Under the pieces are notes generated by a model that saw only the letters and a list, made by a program, of their open reading frames with translations, had not been told where the DNA came from and ran no database searches. A stretch of 64,000 bases of DNA from Pseudomonas fluorescens (GTDB lineage Bacteria; Pseudomonadota; Gammaproteobacteria; Pseudomonadales; Pseudomonadaceae), in the NCBI RefSeq assembly GCF_902498195.1, contig NZ_CABVIY010000007.1, positions 186,001 to 250,000 on the forward strand, read 5' to 3'. Within the stretch, counting starts at the first letter, position 1. The number at the start of each line of letters is the position of its first letter. Of the stretch, positions 43,799 through 52,722 are shown one piece after another. Position numbers and translations under genes: made by a program.

Positions 43799-44203
43799 TC
43801 ACGCCAGTTCGTCCAGCAACTTAAGTAACGTTTCGCGTTTTTCGGCGCCAAGGCGATCAACCAGCCGCTGCTGCGCGGCTTCCCAGGCCGGCAAGGCTGC
43901 TTGCAGACGCTCGGCCCCGGCCTCGGTCAACAGGACGATACGGTTGCGCATGTCCTCGCCTTCGACCAGCGTGACCAGGCCGTCGCCTTCCAGGACGCGC
44001 AAATTGCGTCCTAAAGTGCTGCGATCCAGGCCCATGGCCTCGGCCAGGGTGGAAATGCTCGGCTGATCCAGGCGCTGCAAATTGCACAGCAAAGAATACT
44101 GCGCAACGTTGATCCCGAAGCCGTCGAGAGCGCCGTCGTAATGCCTGCTGACGCCACGGGCGGCGCGGCGCAGGTTGATGCATAAACATTGGGAGTCGAG
44201 CAT
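43799..44203 (-). CDS. MarR-family transcriptional regulator
   Basis: Regulator of 134 residues with the winged helix-turn-helix typical of MarR (ISTLAEAMGLDRSTLGRNL, followed by wing GLVTLVEGEDMRNRIV). Both the marR gene and the MFS gene have matching operator palindromes, indicating autoregulation and control of the pump. Confidence 0.92.
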   Translation of the reverse strand: MLDSQCLCINLRRAARGVSRHYDGALDGFGINVAQYSLLCNLQRLDQPSISTLAEAMGLDRSTLGRNLRVLEGDGLVTLVEGEDMRNRIVLLTEAGAERLQAALPAWEAAQQRLVDRLGAEKRETLLKLLDELA

Positions 44204-44207
44204 GGTG

Positions 44208-44221
44208 CGTGTATATACCCG
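44208..44221. promoter_or_regulatory. MarR operator, marR side
   Basis: CGTGTATATACCCG matches the MFS-side site in 13 of 14 positions. It lies four bases upstream of the marR ATG, so bound protein would cover the ribosome-binding region of its own gene's template. Confidence 0.65.
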
Positions 44222-44256
44222 CGGTTGGATGAATGCAAATTTATGTTACACCGCCC

Positions 44257-44358
44257 CTGTAGGAGCGAGCACGCTTGCGATGGACGTCAACGATAATGCG
44301 GGCATCCTGAACAGGCGCGCCGGCCTTGAGTCCATCGCGAGCAGGCTCGCTCTTACAA
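44257..44358. repeat. REP-like inverted pair, second family
   Basis: CTGTAGGAGCGAGCACGCTT and a complementary copy ending GAGCAGGCTCGCTCTTACAA, the same family as at 22.2 kb, located just past the end of the cobalamin operon; the right copy runs a few bases into the last gene. Confidence 0.75.
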
Positions 44359-45084
44359 GAGAGCCAGGCCTACTAGCACCGCCGCTTCCAGCAACTCCAG
44401 CAACGCCCCCGCCGTATCACCCGTCGTCCCGCCCAGTCGCCGCACCATCACTCGCCTCAGCCAGACGAACACCAGCATCGCCAGCACCACGGCAAAAGCG
44501 CCGCTGACGCCGGCGATCAGCACACAGACCAACGCACTGACAGCCAGCACCTGCTTGCCCGCCAAGCGCGGAAGATGATCGGCCAGAGCTTGCCCCAAAC
44601 CACCCGCACGTACGTAGGGTGTGGTCAGGAACAATCCCAGCAACGCGCTGCGACCGAGCAAGGGAACGATGAGCAGCACCACGGCGTGTTGTTGCTCGAC
44701 CAACGCCAGCAACGCGGCGAATTTCAGCAACAGCACCAACACCAGCGTGACCACCGCGATCGGCCCGCTGCGCGGATCTTTCATGATGGTCAGGGTACGC
44801 TCGCGGTCACCAAATCCGCCGAGCCAGGCATCTGCGCTATCAGCCAGGCCGTCGAGGTGCAGCGCACCGCTGAGCAACACCCAGACCGTCAGCAACAGGG
44901 CGGCATGCAGGAACAAGGGCGCACCCAGCAACAACCCATTGACCGCCCACAAAATCCCGCCGAACAGCAAACCCACCAGCGGATAAAACAGCAACGACCG
45001 CCCCAGTTCTTGCGGTGCCGGCATGCCCGGCAGGCGAATCGGCAAACTGCTGAGAAATTGCAGGGCGATCCAGAACGGCAGCAT
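44353..45084 (-). CDS. cobS: Adenosylcobinamide-GDP ribazoletransferase
   Basis: Cobalamin synthase (also called CobV), an integral membrane enzyme of 243 residues that joins alpha-ribazole (phosphate) to adenosylcobinamide-GDP, the last assembly step. Family motifs are LQFLSSLPIRLPG near the start and LDGLADSADAWLGG. Several hydrophobic segments fit its membrane location. ATG 45084 lies two bases after the stop of the preceding gene; the TTG at 45090 is an alternative. Last gene of the operon. Confidence 0.93.
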   Translation of the reverse strand: MLPFWIALQFLSSLPIRLPGMPAPQELGRSLLFYPLVGLLFGGILWAVNGLLLGAPLFLHAALLLTVWVLLSGALHLDGLADSADAWLGGFGDRERTLTIMKDPRSGPIAVVTLVLVLLLKFAALLALVEQQHAVVLLIVPLLGRSALLGLFLTTPYVRAGGLGQALADHLPRLAGKQVLAVSALVCVLIAGVSGAFAVVLAMLVFVWLRRVMVRRLGGTTGDTAGALLELLEAAVLVGLALL

Positions 45085-45086
45085 GG

Positions 45087-45662
45087 TCAACGCACTTCCT
45101 TTAACAGGCCATCGCGCTCGACCGAGAGCGAAAACAGCGCGCCGTGTCCCACTTCGACGTTGAGCAATTGCTCACGGGGCAACCCCCGCGCCTGAGCCAG
45201 CAGCAACCGCATGACGCCGCCATGGCTGATCAGCAACACCCGCTCGCCGGCGTACGCCGCCTGCAAGCGCGCCACCGCCGCCAGCACTCGCGCTGAAAAG
45301 TCCGCCACCGGTTCACCCTGCGGCGGCGTAAACGAATACGGATCGGCCCAGAACTGCCCCAGGGCCTCGGCCTCCGATTCCATCAGCGCCGCCGCGCTCT
45401 GCCCTTCCCACGCCCCAAAGTGCAATTCTTGCAGGTTCTGATCGAACGCCAGCGGCACGCCCAATTGCCCGGCCAGCGCTTCGGCGAAGCGCGCACACCG
45501 CTGCAACGGCGAGCTGACCAGGCGGTCCCACGGACCTTGCCCGATCACTGCCTCGCGCATTTGCTGCCACCCGTTTTCGGTCAGCGCATCATCGAGACTG
45601 CCGCGCAAGCCGCCGCCGAGTTCGGTTTCACCATGGCGCAACAGATCCAGGTGCAAGGTCAT
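45087..45662 (-). CDS. cobC: Alpha-ribazole phosphatase family protein (histidine phosphatase)
   Basis: Protein of 191 residues of the phosphoglycerate-mutase-like superfamily. The RHGE signature is in DLLRHGETE and the second histidine in LLISHGGVMRL. It dephosphorylates alpha-ribazole phosphate or cobalamin phosphate. Start ATG 45662 overlaps the stop of cobT by four bases; the longer frame upstream lies within cobT and was rejected. Confidence 0.9.
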   Translation of the reverse strand: MTLHLDLLRHGETELGGGLRGSLDDALTENGWQQMREAVIGQGPWDRLVSSPLQRCARFAEALAGQLGVPLAFDQNLQELHFGAWEGQSAAALMESEAEALGQFWADPYSFTPPQGEPVADFSARVLAAVARLQAAYAGERVLLISHGGVMRLLLAQARGLPREQLLNVEVGHGALFSLSVERDGLLKEVR

Positions 45663-46714
45663 GCCGGGCGATCCGCAACCGCGGCTTCGGCGAAGGTCGC
45701 CATCTGCCCGTGCAGGTCGCAAGCAAGGCGCAACAACGGCACGGCCAGGGCCGCCCCGCTGCCCTCGCCCAGGCGTAAGCCAAGGTCGAGCAGCGGCTCG
45801 GCGCTCAGGGTTTCCAGTACATGACGATGACCCGGCTCGGCGCCACGATGACCGAACAACAGCCACTGCCGACACTCAGGATTCAGTCGCACGGCAACCA
45901 ATGCCGCCACGCTGCAGATGAAACCGTCCACGAGCACGGCGACCCCTTCCTGGGCACAGGCCAGGTAGGCACCGACCAACGCTGCGATTTCAAAGCCGCC
46001 CAGGTTGAACAGGGTTTGCAAGGCATCGCCACGCTGAGCACCGTGCAAGGCCAATGCGCGTTCGATCACCTCGGCCTTGTGGCTGACGCCCGCCGCGTTC
46101 AACCCGGTGCCCGGGCCGGTCAGATGCACCACCGGGCAGTCGAGCAAGGCACAGGCCAGCGCACTGGCGGCAGTGGTATTGCCGATCCCCATCTCGCCGC
46201 CGATGAACAACTGCGCGCCTGCCGCTTTCGCCCGCCACACGCTGTCACGACCGGCCTGCAGCGCGAGTTCGCCCTGAATGCGCGTGATCGCCGGGCCCTG
46301 CACAAAATTCGCCGTGCCCGGGCCGATATTCAGGTGGAGCACGCCCGGCAGGCTCAACGACGGCGTGACCGTTCCCAGGTCAACCACTTCCAGGGACGCC
46401 CCCAACTGCCGCGCCAACACGCTGATCGCCGCGCCGCCATTGACGAAGTTGTGCAGCATCTGACCGGTGACTTCCTGGGGAAAGGCCGATACCCCTTCGG
46501 CCACCACGCCGTGATCACCGGCAAAAATCGCGATCCAAACCTGCTCCAGCGTTGGCTTGATCCGCCCCTGCAATCCCGCCAGTTGTACCGCCAGCGACTC
46601 TAGCTGGCCCAAGGAGCCAGCCGGCTTGGTCAATTGCTGTTGACGGGCTTGCGCCTGCTCGACTGTCTGGGCATCGATCGGTTGGCAGGGGTTCAGCCAC
46701 CAGGATGGGGTCAT
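45659..46714 (-). CDS. cobT: Nicotinate-nucleotide--dimethylbenzimidazole phosphoribosyltransferase
   Basis: Enzyme of 351 residues (CobU in P. denitrificans nomenclature) that makes alpha-ribazole 5'-phosphate from dimethylbenzimidazole. Motifs include LTKPAGSLGQLE near the N-terminus, IFAGDHGV, GEMGIGNTTAASAL and VLVDGFICS. ATG 46714 was chosen from family length; it overlaps the cobU stop by four bases (ATGA). The substrate dimethylbenzimidazole can be supplied by BluB from the same operon. Confidence 0.95.
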   Translation of the reverse strand: MTPSWWLNPCQPIDAQTVEQAQARQQQLTKPAGSLGQLESLAVQLAGLQGRIKPTLEQVWIAIFAGDHGVVAEGVSAFPQEVTGQMLHNFVNGGAAISVLARQLGASLEVVDLGTVTPSLSLPGVLHLNIGPGTANFVQGPAITRIQGELALQAGRDSVWRAKAAGAQLFIGGEMGIGNTTAASALACALLDCPVVHLTGPGTGLNAAGVSHKAEVIERALALHGAQRGDALQTLFNLGGFEIAALVGAYLACAQEGVAVLVDGFICSVAALVAVRLNPECRQWLLFGHRGAEPGHRHVLETLSAEPLLDLGLRLGEGSGAALAVPLLRLACDLHGQMATFAEAAVADRPA

Positions 46715-47232
46715 AACGCAGTTCCTTTCAAAGTCAGGGGCAGGCCGGCGACGGTCAGGACGACTCGCTGACAACGTTCGGCCAGGGCTTGATGCAGCCA
46801 ACCGGCTTCATCGACATAGCGGCGAGTCAATTCGCCCAGCGGCACGACACCCATTCCGGTCTCGTTGCTGACAAAAATGATTTCACCCGGCAGCGATGCC
46901 AGGCACTCCAGCAAGGCATCGCGCTCGGCGTTAAGGCGCTTGGGGTTGTCGAGCATCAGCAGGTTGGTCAGCCATAACGTCAGGCAATCCACCAACAGGC
47001 ATTGATCGGCGCGCGCGTTTTCACGCAGGACGCGGGCCAGCTCCAGGGGTTCTTCGATCAAGGCCCATTGTGCTGGACGACGGGCGCGGTGATGGGCGAC
47101 GCGGTCATTCATTTCGCCGTCCAGGGGTTGGCTGGTGGCGATGTAGGTCACGGCCAGGCCACTGTTGGATGCGAGCTTTTCGGCCAGGCGGCTTTTGCCG
47201 GAGCGGGCACCGCCGAGGATCAGTTGGAGCAT
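46711..47232 (-). CDS. cobU: Adenosylcobinamide kinase / adenosylcobinamide-phosphate guanylyltransferase
   Basis: Bifunctional nucleotide-loop enzyme of 173 residues (CobP). Walker A is GGARSGKS at residues 7-14; other family motifs are TYIATSQPLDGEM and FVSNETGMGVVP. It is separated from cobQ by 122 bases containing a REP pair, the only sizeable gap in the operon. Confidence 0.95.
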   Translation of the reverse strand: MLQLILGGARSGKSRLAEKLASNSGLAVTYIATSQPLDGEMNDRVAHHRARRPAQWALIEEPLELARVLRENARADQCLLVDCLTLWLTNLLMLDNPKRLNAERDALLECLASLPGEIIFVSNETGMGVVPLGELTRRYVDEAGWLHQALAERCQRVVLTVAGLPLTLKGTAL

Positions 47233-47271
47233 GGTTCATTCCTTAAAATCTTCGGTGAGGCGACTGCCACT

Positions 47272-47336
47272 TTCGCGAGCAAGCCCGCTCCCACAGGGTT
47301 CAGGTGATGACCCGTAGGAGCGGGCTTGCTCGCGAA
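47272..47336. repeat. REP pair within the cobalamin operon
   Basis: Inverted REP copies between cobQ and cobU. The spacer GGGTTCAGGTGATGACC resembles that of the REP pair in cobB at 51.4 kb. Confidence 0.9.
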
Positions 47337-47354
47337 GAGGCCGGGACAATTCCC

Positions 47355-48806
47355 CTAAATCCCGCAGAGCTCACGCAACAGCCCGGTATCCAGATGCTTC
47401 TCCACCAGATCTGCCAGCCGCTCGATGTCCCGCTCGCGCAGCCCGTGGTAATCCACTTCCTGCACAGCCTGCAATCCGGCCCAACGCAACAGCGCACTGC
47501 AGGCCGCCGGCGATTCGAACAGGCCATGCAGGTAGGTGCCGAAAATCTGCCCGTCGACACTCTGTGCCCCGTCGCAGCGACCATCATCGAGCTGCACCGC
47601 GGCCCTTTCCAAAGCCGGGCCGGTGGTGACGCCGGCATGGATTTCATAGCCACTGACTTCTGCATTCTCCAGCGCCAGTCGCCCGCGCACATTGCGCAGC
47701 TGCTTCTCTTCTTCAAGCTGCGTTTCGAAAGCCAGCAATCCCAATCCGGCGCTGGAGCCTGGTGCGCCTTCCAGACCCAGCGGATCATGCATCTGCTCGC
47801 CCAGCATCTGCAGGCCGCCGCAGATGCCCAGCAACTTCCCGCCATAACGCAGGTGCCGGGCGATCGCCGTGTCCCAGCCGTTGGCGCGCAAATAGGCCAG
47901 GTCGCTGCGTACGCTTTTCGAGCCGGGCAGAATGATCAGGTCGGCCGCTGGAATGGCCTGGCCGGGACCGATGAATTGCAGGTCCACTTGCGGGTGCAGG
48001 CGCAGCGGATCGAAATCGGTGTGGTTGCTGATGCGCGGCAGCACCGGCACCAGCACTTTCAGGACCTGCCCGACCTTGGTCGCCTGGCGCTGATCGATGC
48101 CGTCCTCGGCCTCCAGGTGCAGGTCCATCACGTAGGGCAACACGCCGATCACCGGTTTGCCGGTGCGCTGTTCCAGCCAGTCCAGGCCCGGTTGCAACAA
48201 GGCGAGGTCGCCACGAAAACGGTTGATGATGAACCCCTTGACCCGCGCCTGCTCACTCGGCGAAAGCAATTCCAGGGTGCCCACCAAATGGGCGAAGACC
48301 CCGCCACGGTTGATATCGGCGATCAGCAGCACCGGGCAATCCACCGCTTCGGCGAAGCCCATGTTGGCGATGTCACCGGCGCGCAGATTGATCTCGGCGG
48401 GCGAACCCGCGCCTTCGACCATCACCACCGGATAGGCCGCGCTCAACCGTGCATGGGAGGCCAGCACCGCTTGCATGGCGATGGCTTTGTAGTCGTGATA
48501 GGCCACGGCGTTCATCGTCGTGACCGCGCGACCATGGATGATCACCTGAGCCCCGGTGTCGCTGTTGGGCTTGAGCAGCACCGGGTTCATGTCGGTGTGC
48601 GGTTCGAGAAAAGCCGCCTGGGCCTGCACCGCCTGTGCCCGACCGATTTCGCCACCGTCGGCCGTCACCGCGCTGTTGAGCGCCATGTTCTGCGGTTTGA
48701 ACGGCACCACGCTCACGCCCTGACGCGTGACCCAGCGACACAGCGCGGTCACCAGTGTGCTTTTGCCGGCATCCGAGGTGGTGCCCTGCACCATCAGGGT
48801 CGTCAT
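47355..48806 (-). CDS. cobQ: Cobyric acid synthase
   Basis: Glutamine-dependent amidase of 483 residues (CbiP) that amidates four side chains of adenosylcobyrinic acid a,c-diamide. The N-terminal P-loop-like domain has VQGTTSDAGKSTLV; the C-terminal class I glutamine amidotransferase has the cysteine in GICGGLQMLG. Overlaps cobD by four bases. Confidence 0.96.
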   Translation of the reverse strand: MTTLMVQGTTSDAGKSTLVTALCRWVTRQGVSVVPFKPQNMALNSAVTADGGEIGRAQAVQAQAAFLEPHTDMNPVLLKPNSDTGAQVIIHGRAVTTMNAVAYHDYKAIAMQAVLASHARLSAAYPVVMVEGAGSPAEINLRAGDIANMGFAEAVDCPVLLIADINRGGVFAHLVGTLELLSPSEQARVKGFIINRFRGDLALLQPGLDWLEQRTGKPVIGVLPYVMDLHLEAEDGIDQRQATKVGQVLKVLVPVLPRISNHTDFDPLRLHPQVDLQFIGPGQAIPAADLIILPGSKSVRSDLAYLRANGWDTAIARHLRYGGKLLGICGGLQMLGEQMHDPLGLEGAPGSSAGLGLLAFETQLEEEKQLRNVRGRLALENAEVSGYEIHAGVTTGPALERAAVQLDDGRCDGAQSVDGQIFGTYLHGLFESPAACSALLRWAGLQAVQEVDYHGLRERDIERLADLVEKHLDTGLLRELCGI

Positions 48807-49795
48807 GAGTCTTCCTTGGTAAAAGCTTCAAATGCCGTAGCCAGACGCGCCCAATCAAACTCTTCGGCGGGCAAGCCAAAACGCAGGCTGCTGTTATGCG
48901 TGAACAGGCGCAGCAGAATGCCGCGCCGGGCCATGAACTCATGCAGTTCCTCGGCGCGCTCGGTGATCAGCCATTGGAACAACGCACAACCGCCGTGAGG
49001 CTTGAAGCCATATTCCTCCAGCAGCGACGCCAGCCGCTCGCTAGCCTCCTCGGCCCGCACCCGTTGCTGGGCCTGCCCTTCGGTATCTCGCAGGCATGCC
49101 TGGCCCAAAACGCGGGTCGGGCCACTCACCGCCCACGGCCCGACCTGTTCGGCGAGCAGCTTGAGCAGCTTGCGCTCGGCCAGGACAAACCCCAGGCGCA
49201 CCCCGGCCAGACCGAAAAACTTGCCGAACGAGCGCAGCACGATCAAACCGACCTGATGGGCAAACGGCGCCACACTCAGCTGCGGCGTGTTGTCCATGAA
49301 CGCTTCGTCCACCACCAGCCAGCCACCGCGCTGGGCCAGCCGTGAATGCCAGTCGAGCAATCGGGCCGGGGTCAGGCTCAGGCCGGTGGGATTGTTCGGG
49401 TTGACCACTACCAGCACATCGAGGCTGTCGACAAAGAAATCGACTTCCTGCTCCAGCACCTCGCGCACGATGTAGCCATTGCGACGCCAGGCTTCGGCAT
49501 GCTCGGCGTAACACGGCGACAGCACACCGACCTTGCCTGCCCGGCGCAAGCGCGGCAGCAACTGAATGGCCATCTGCGAACCGGCCACCGGCAATGCCTG
49601 CAAGGTGCCGTAGTAATCGCAAGCCGCCTGCTCCAGCCCGTCATCGGCTTCCGGCAACCGCGCCCAGGCTCGCAGTGGTATGTCCGGAACGGGAAACGGC
49701 CAGGGCGCCAGGCCGCTGGACAGATCAAGCCAATCGGCTTCCTCGATACCGTATTCAAGCGCCGCCTTGCGCAATCGCCCGCCGTGCTCAAGCAT
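48803..49795 (-). CDS. cobD: Threonine-phosphate decarboxylase CobD (CobC of aerobic nomenclature)
   Basis: PLP enzyme of 330 residues of the class I/II aminotransferase fold that makes (R)-1-amino-2-propanol O-phosphate, the aminopropanol linker. The PLP lysine lies in LRSFGKFFGLAG, and VVNPNNPTGLS and VDEAFMD are typical. It overlaps cbiB by eight bases. Confidence 0.93.
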   Translation of the reverse strand: MLEHGGRLRKAALEYGIEEADWLDLSSGLAPWPFPVPDIPLRAWARLPEADDGLEQAACDYYGTLQALPVAGSQMAIQLLPRLRRAGKVGVLSPCYAEHAEAWRRNGYIVREVLEQEVDFFVDSLDVLVVVNPNNPTGLSLTPARLLDWHSRLAQRGGWLVVDEAFMDNTPQLSVAPFAHQVGLIVLRSFGKFFGLAGVRLGFVLAERKLLKLLAEQVGPWAVSGPTRVLGQACLRDTEGQAQQRVRAEEASERLASLLEEYGFKPHGGCALFQWLITERAEELHEFMARRGILLRLFTHNSSLRFGLPAEEFDWARLATAFEAFTKEDS

Positions 49796-50696
49796 AAAAT
49801 TCAGCCCCCACGCAGAGAATCAGCAGCCATAACCATACCCCGCGCTGGACCAATTGCCAGCCGCGGTCAATGGAGTCGGCGTCCGCCGGCACGCCTTCAC
49901 CCAGGCGCGGACGCTCATGCAGCTCGCCGTGATAAATCGCCGGCCCGCCCAGTTCGACACCCAACGCACCGGCACCGGCAGCCATCACCGGACCGGCATT
50001 CGGGCTGTCCCAGGTCGGGCCCTGGGTGCGCCAGCATTTGAGCGCCAGCCGGGTTTTGCCCAGCAGCGCGTAGGTCAGCGCCACCAACCGCGCCGGAATG
50101 TAATTGAGCACGTCGTCGATCTTCGCCGCGGCCCAGCCGAAACGCTCGAAGCGTTCGTTGCGATAACCCCACATCGCATCCAGGGTGTTGCTCAAACGGT
50201 AGAGCACCACGCCCGGCGCACCGGCCACGGCAAACCAGAACAGCGCGGCGAACACCGCGTCACTGCCGTTCTCCAGCACCGACTCGGTGGCGGCGCGGGC
50301 GACTTCGGTTTTATCCAGTTCAGTCGTCTGACGGCTGACCAGATAACCGACACGGGTGCGCGCCTGCTCCAGATCGTCGCTGCGCAAGGCTTTGGCCACA
50401 GGCTCGACATGCTCCCCGAGGCTGCGCAGGCCAAGGGCGCAATACAGCGCAAGAATCTCGACGACCCAGCCGACATAAGGCGCCCATGAAAAGGCCGTTG
50501 CGAGCAACGTGAGCGGCAATACCGCGATCACCCACGCCGTGACGCCATGGCTGCGCCAGCCACGGCCACCACCGTTGAAACGTTGTTCGATGCGATCGGC
50601 AAAACGACCGAACGCCACCAGCGGATGCCAGCGCTTGGGTTCGCCCAGCAGCGCATCCAGCGCCACGGCGGCGACACTCAACAACGCCACACTCAT
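49788..50696 (-). CDS. cbiB: Adenosylcobinamide-phosphate synthase CbiB (CobD of aerobic nomenclature)
   Basis: Integral membrane amidation enzyme of 302 residues that attaches aminopropanol (phosphate) to adenosylcobyric acid. Motifs: LLGEPKRWHPLVAFG near residue 20, ALRSLGEHVEPVAKAL, LYRLSNTLDAMWGY and a C-terminal hydrophobic helix. ATG 50696 overlaps the bluB stop by four bases (ATGA). Confidence 0.95.
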   Translation of the reverse strand: MSVALLSVAAVALDALLGEPKRWHPLVAFGRFADRIEQRFNGGGRGWRSHGVTAWVIAVLPLTLLATAFSWAPYVGWVVEILALYCALGLRSLGEHVEPVAKALRSDDLEQARTRVGYLVSRQTTELDKTEVARAATESVLENGSDAVFAALFWFAVAGAPGVVLYRLSNTLDAMWGYRNERFERFGWAAAKIDDVLNYIPARLVALTYALLGKTRLALKCWRTQGPTWDSPNAGPVMAAGAGALGVELGGPAIYHGELHERPRLGEGVPADADSIDRGWQLVQRGVWLWLLILCVGAEFYA

Positions 50697-51343
50697 TGAC
50701 TCACTCCCCAATAATTCTCGTACAACAGTTCACTGAGCGGACGCTCTTGCGCCCAGCCTTCCAGCACCAGCATCGGTGCCGGGTAAAAAGCCTTGACCGG
50801 CCCCAGGCACAAAATCGCCAACGGCTTGGCACCGCTCGGCAGGCCCAGCAAATCGGCCAGGGCCTGCGGTTCGAACAGCGACACCCAGCCCATGCCCAAC
50901 CCTTCGGCGCGAGACGCCAGCCACAGGTTCTGAATGGCGCAGGACAGCGAGGCCATGTCCATTTCCGGCAAAGTGCGCCGGCCAAAGATATGCCGCTCGC
51001 GGTCATCCATCAGCGCGGCCACCAGCACTTCGGCGCAATCGTTGATGCCTTCGACCTTGAGCTGCATGAACTCGTCGGTGCGCTCGCCGAGGGCCTCGGC
51101 GGTGCGGATGCGTTCTTCTTCCACCAGTGCCTGGATGTTGCCGCGCAAGGCGCGGTCGCTGATGCGAATGAAACGCCAGGGCTGCATCAGGCCGACGCTC
51201 GGCGCCTGGTGTGCGGCTTCAAGCAGCCGGCGCAGGAGCTCGGGCTCGACGGTGCCGCCGCTGAAGTGGCGCATGTCGCGGCGTTCGGCAATCGCGCGAT
51301 AAACCGCTTCGCGTTCGGACGGACTGAATGCGTTGTCGGTCAT
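50693..51343 (-). CDS. bluB: 5,6-dimethylbenzimidazole synthase BluB
   Basis: Flavin-destroying nitroreductase-fold enzyme of 216 residues that converts reduced FMN and oxygen to dimethylbenzimidazole. Characteristic segments: RRDMRHFSGG, APSVGLMQPWRFI and the C-terminal ERPLSELLYENYWG. Presence in the operon means the lower ligand can be made aerobically by the cell. Its ATG overlaps the cobB stop by four bases within sequence adjoining a REP pair. Confidence 0.95.
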   Translation of the reverse strand: MTDNAFSPSEREAVYRAIAERRDMRHFSGGTVEPELLRRLLEAAHQAPSVGLMQPWRFIRISDRALRGNIQALVEEERIRTAEALGERTDEFMQLKVEGINDCAEVLVAALMDDRERHIFGRRTLPEMDMASLSCAIQNLWLASRAEGLGMGWVSLFEPQALADLLGLPSGAKPLAILCLGPVKAFYPAPMLVLEGWAQERPLSELLYENYWGVSQ

Positions 51344-52722
51344 GGCCTCTTCGCGAGCAAGCCCGCTCCCACAGGGTTCAGGTGATCAGCTGTGGGAGCG
51401 GGCTTGCTCGCGAAGGCGTCCTCCCGGTCAGGTGAAAACAGCGAGGCGATCGCCGAGGGATTGGACGGAAAATAAAAATGCACATAAGACGCTGTCATCC
51501 GCCCCTCGCGATATACCGCCTCCGCCCCGCGCCCGCCATTAGGGCTCAAGCCCCGGGCTATCGGTGTCAGTTCAGTGGTGGTCAGCGAATGGTGGTAGGT
51601 GTGCCCGCGCAGCGAGCCTTCCGGTAGCTCAACCGCCTGCAAGGCCAGCGCGGCGAGGCGCTTTTGCATCATTGCATTTCCGCTGAGCAAGCCGACCAGT
51701 TCTGCACGGGTGCCTTCGACATCGGTCAACGAATCGAGCAGATAGAGCATGCCGCCACACTCGGCCAGCAACGGCTTGCCCGCGGCATGGTGGGCGCGGA
51801 TCGCTTCAATCATCGAAGTGTTCTGCGCCAGCGCCACGTGGTGCAACTCCGGATAGCCGCCGGGCAGGTACAGGCTGTCCGCCTCGGGTAAAGCGGTATC
51901 GCGAATCGGCGAGAAAAACCGCAGTTCCGCGCCCATCGCCCGCAGCAAGTCGAGGCTGGCGCCATAGGTGAAGGCAAACGCCTCATCCCGGGCCACGGCA
52001 ATGCGCACGCCAGCCAACAGGGGTTCGACTGCAATCACATCCGGCGCGGCGAATTCCACCGCCGGTGGCAGCGCGACTTCGCAACTGCTGGCCAAGGCAT
52101 CGGCCGCCGCATCGAGGCGCGCATCAAGGTCGTTCAACTCGCTGGCCTGCACCAGCCCGAGGTGCCGGCTCGGCAATTCGATCCCGGTTTCCCGGGACAA
52201 GGCGCCGTACCAACGCAGGCCTTCGGTCAGGCTGCCCTCGAGCAATTGGGCGTGACGCAAGGTGCCGACGCGGTTGGCCAGGACCCCGGCAAACGGCAAG
52301 TCCGGCTGATAGCGCGCCAGCCCCAGGGCCAGCGCACCGAAGGTCTGGGCCATGGCGGTGCCGTCGATCACCCCCAGCACCGGCACCCCGAAGTGGCGTG
52401 CCAGGTCGGCGCTGGACGGTGTGCCGTCGAACAGCCCCATCACGCCTTCGATCAGGATCAGATCGGCATCGGCGGCGGCTTCCCACAGCAAGCGTCGACT
52501 TTCCTGCTCGCCGACCATCCACATGTCCAGTTGATACACCGGCGCACCGCTGGCGCGCTCGAGAATCATCGGGTCGAGAAAATCCGGGCCACATTTGAAC
52601 ACGCGCACCTTGCGCCCCTGGTTGCGATGCAAACGGGCCAGCGCGGCGGTGACGGTGGTCTTGCCCTGGCCGGAGGCCGGCGCGGCAATCAGTACCGCCG
52701 GGCAATGACGGGGTTGACTCAC
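51340..52722 (-). CDS. cobB: Cobyrinate/hydrogenobyrinate a,c-diamide synthase with REP-encoded C-terminus
   Basis: Glutamine-dependent amidase of 460 residues (CbiA/CobB). The P-loop-like APASGQGKTTVTAAL is at about 14-28, and the amidotransferase cysteine is in LLAECGGMLYLLDSL. The family-like end is near YVHFYFPSNPSAIASLF; the last roughly 22 codons (FASKPAPT..., then GAGLLAK) are translated REP sequence. Homologues as I recall are about 430-435 residues, so the chain is longer by about that amount. The ATGA overlap with bluB is retained after the REP. Overlaps cobO upstream by four bases. Confidence 0.93.
   Translation of the reverse strand: MSQPRHCPAVLIAAPASGQGKTTVTAALARLHRNQGRKVRVFKCGPDFLDPMILERASGAPVYQLDMWMVGEQESRRLLWEAAADADLILIEGVMGLFDGTPSSADLARHFGVPVLGVIDGTAMAQTFGALALGLARYQPDLPFAGVLANRVGTLRHAQLLEGSLTEGLRWYGALSRETGIELPSRHLGLVQASELNDLDARLDAAADALASSCEVALPPAVEFAAPDVIAVEPLLAGVRIAVARDEAFAFTYGASLDLLRAMGAELRFFSPIRDTALPEADSLYLPGGYPELHHVALAQNTSMIEAIRAHHAAGKPLLAECGGMLYLLDSLTDVEGTRAELVGLLSGNAMMQKRLAALALQAVELPEGSLRGHTYHHSLTTTELTPIARGLSPNGGRGAEAVYREGRMTASYVHFYFPSNPSAIASLFSPDREDAFASKPAPTADHLNPVGAGLLAKRP
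51350..51414. repeat. REP pair inside the cobB reading frame
   Basis: Inverted REP copies occupying the last codons of cobB, read through in frame and ending seven bases before the bluB ATG. Confidence 0.9.

Noticed and set aside
47304..48998. 564-codon plus-strand frame opposite cobQ
   Set aside because: Antisense to cobQ with shadow-type composition and begins in REP sequence.
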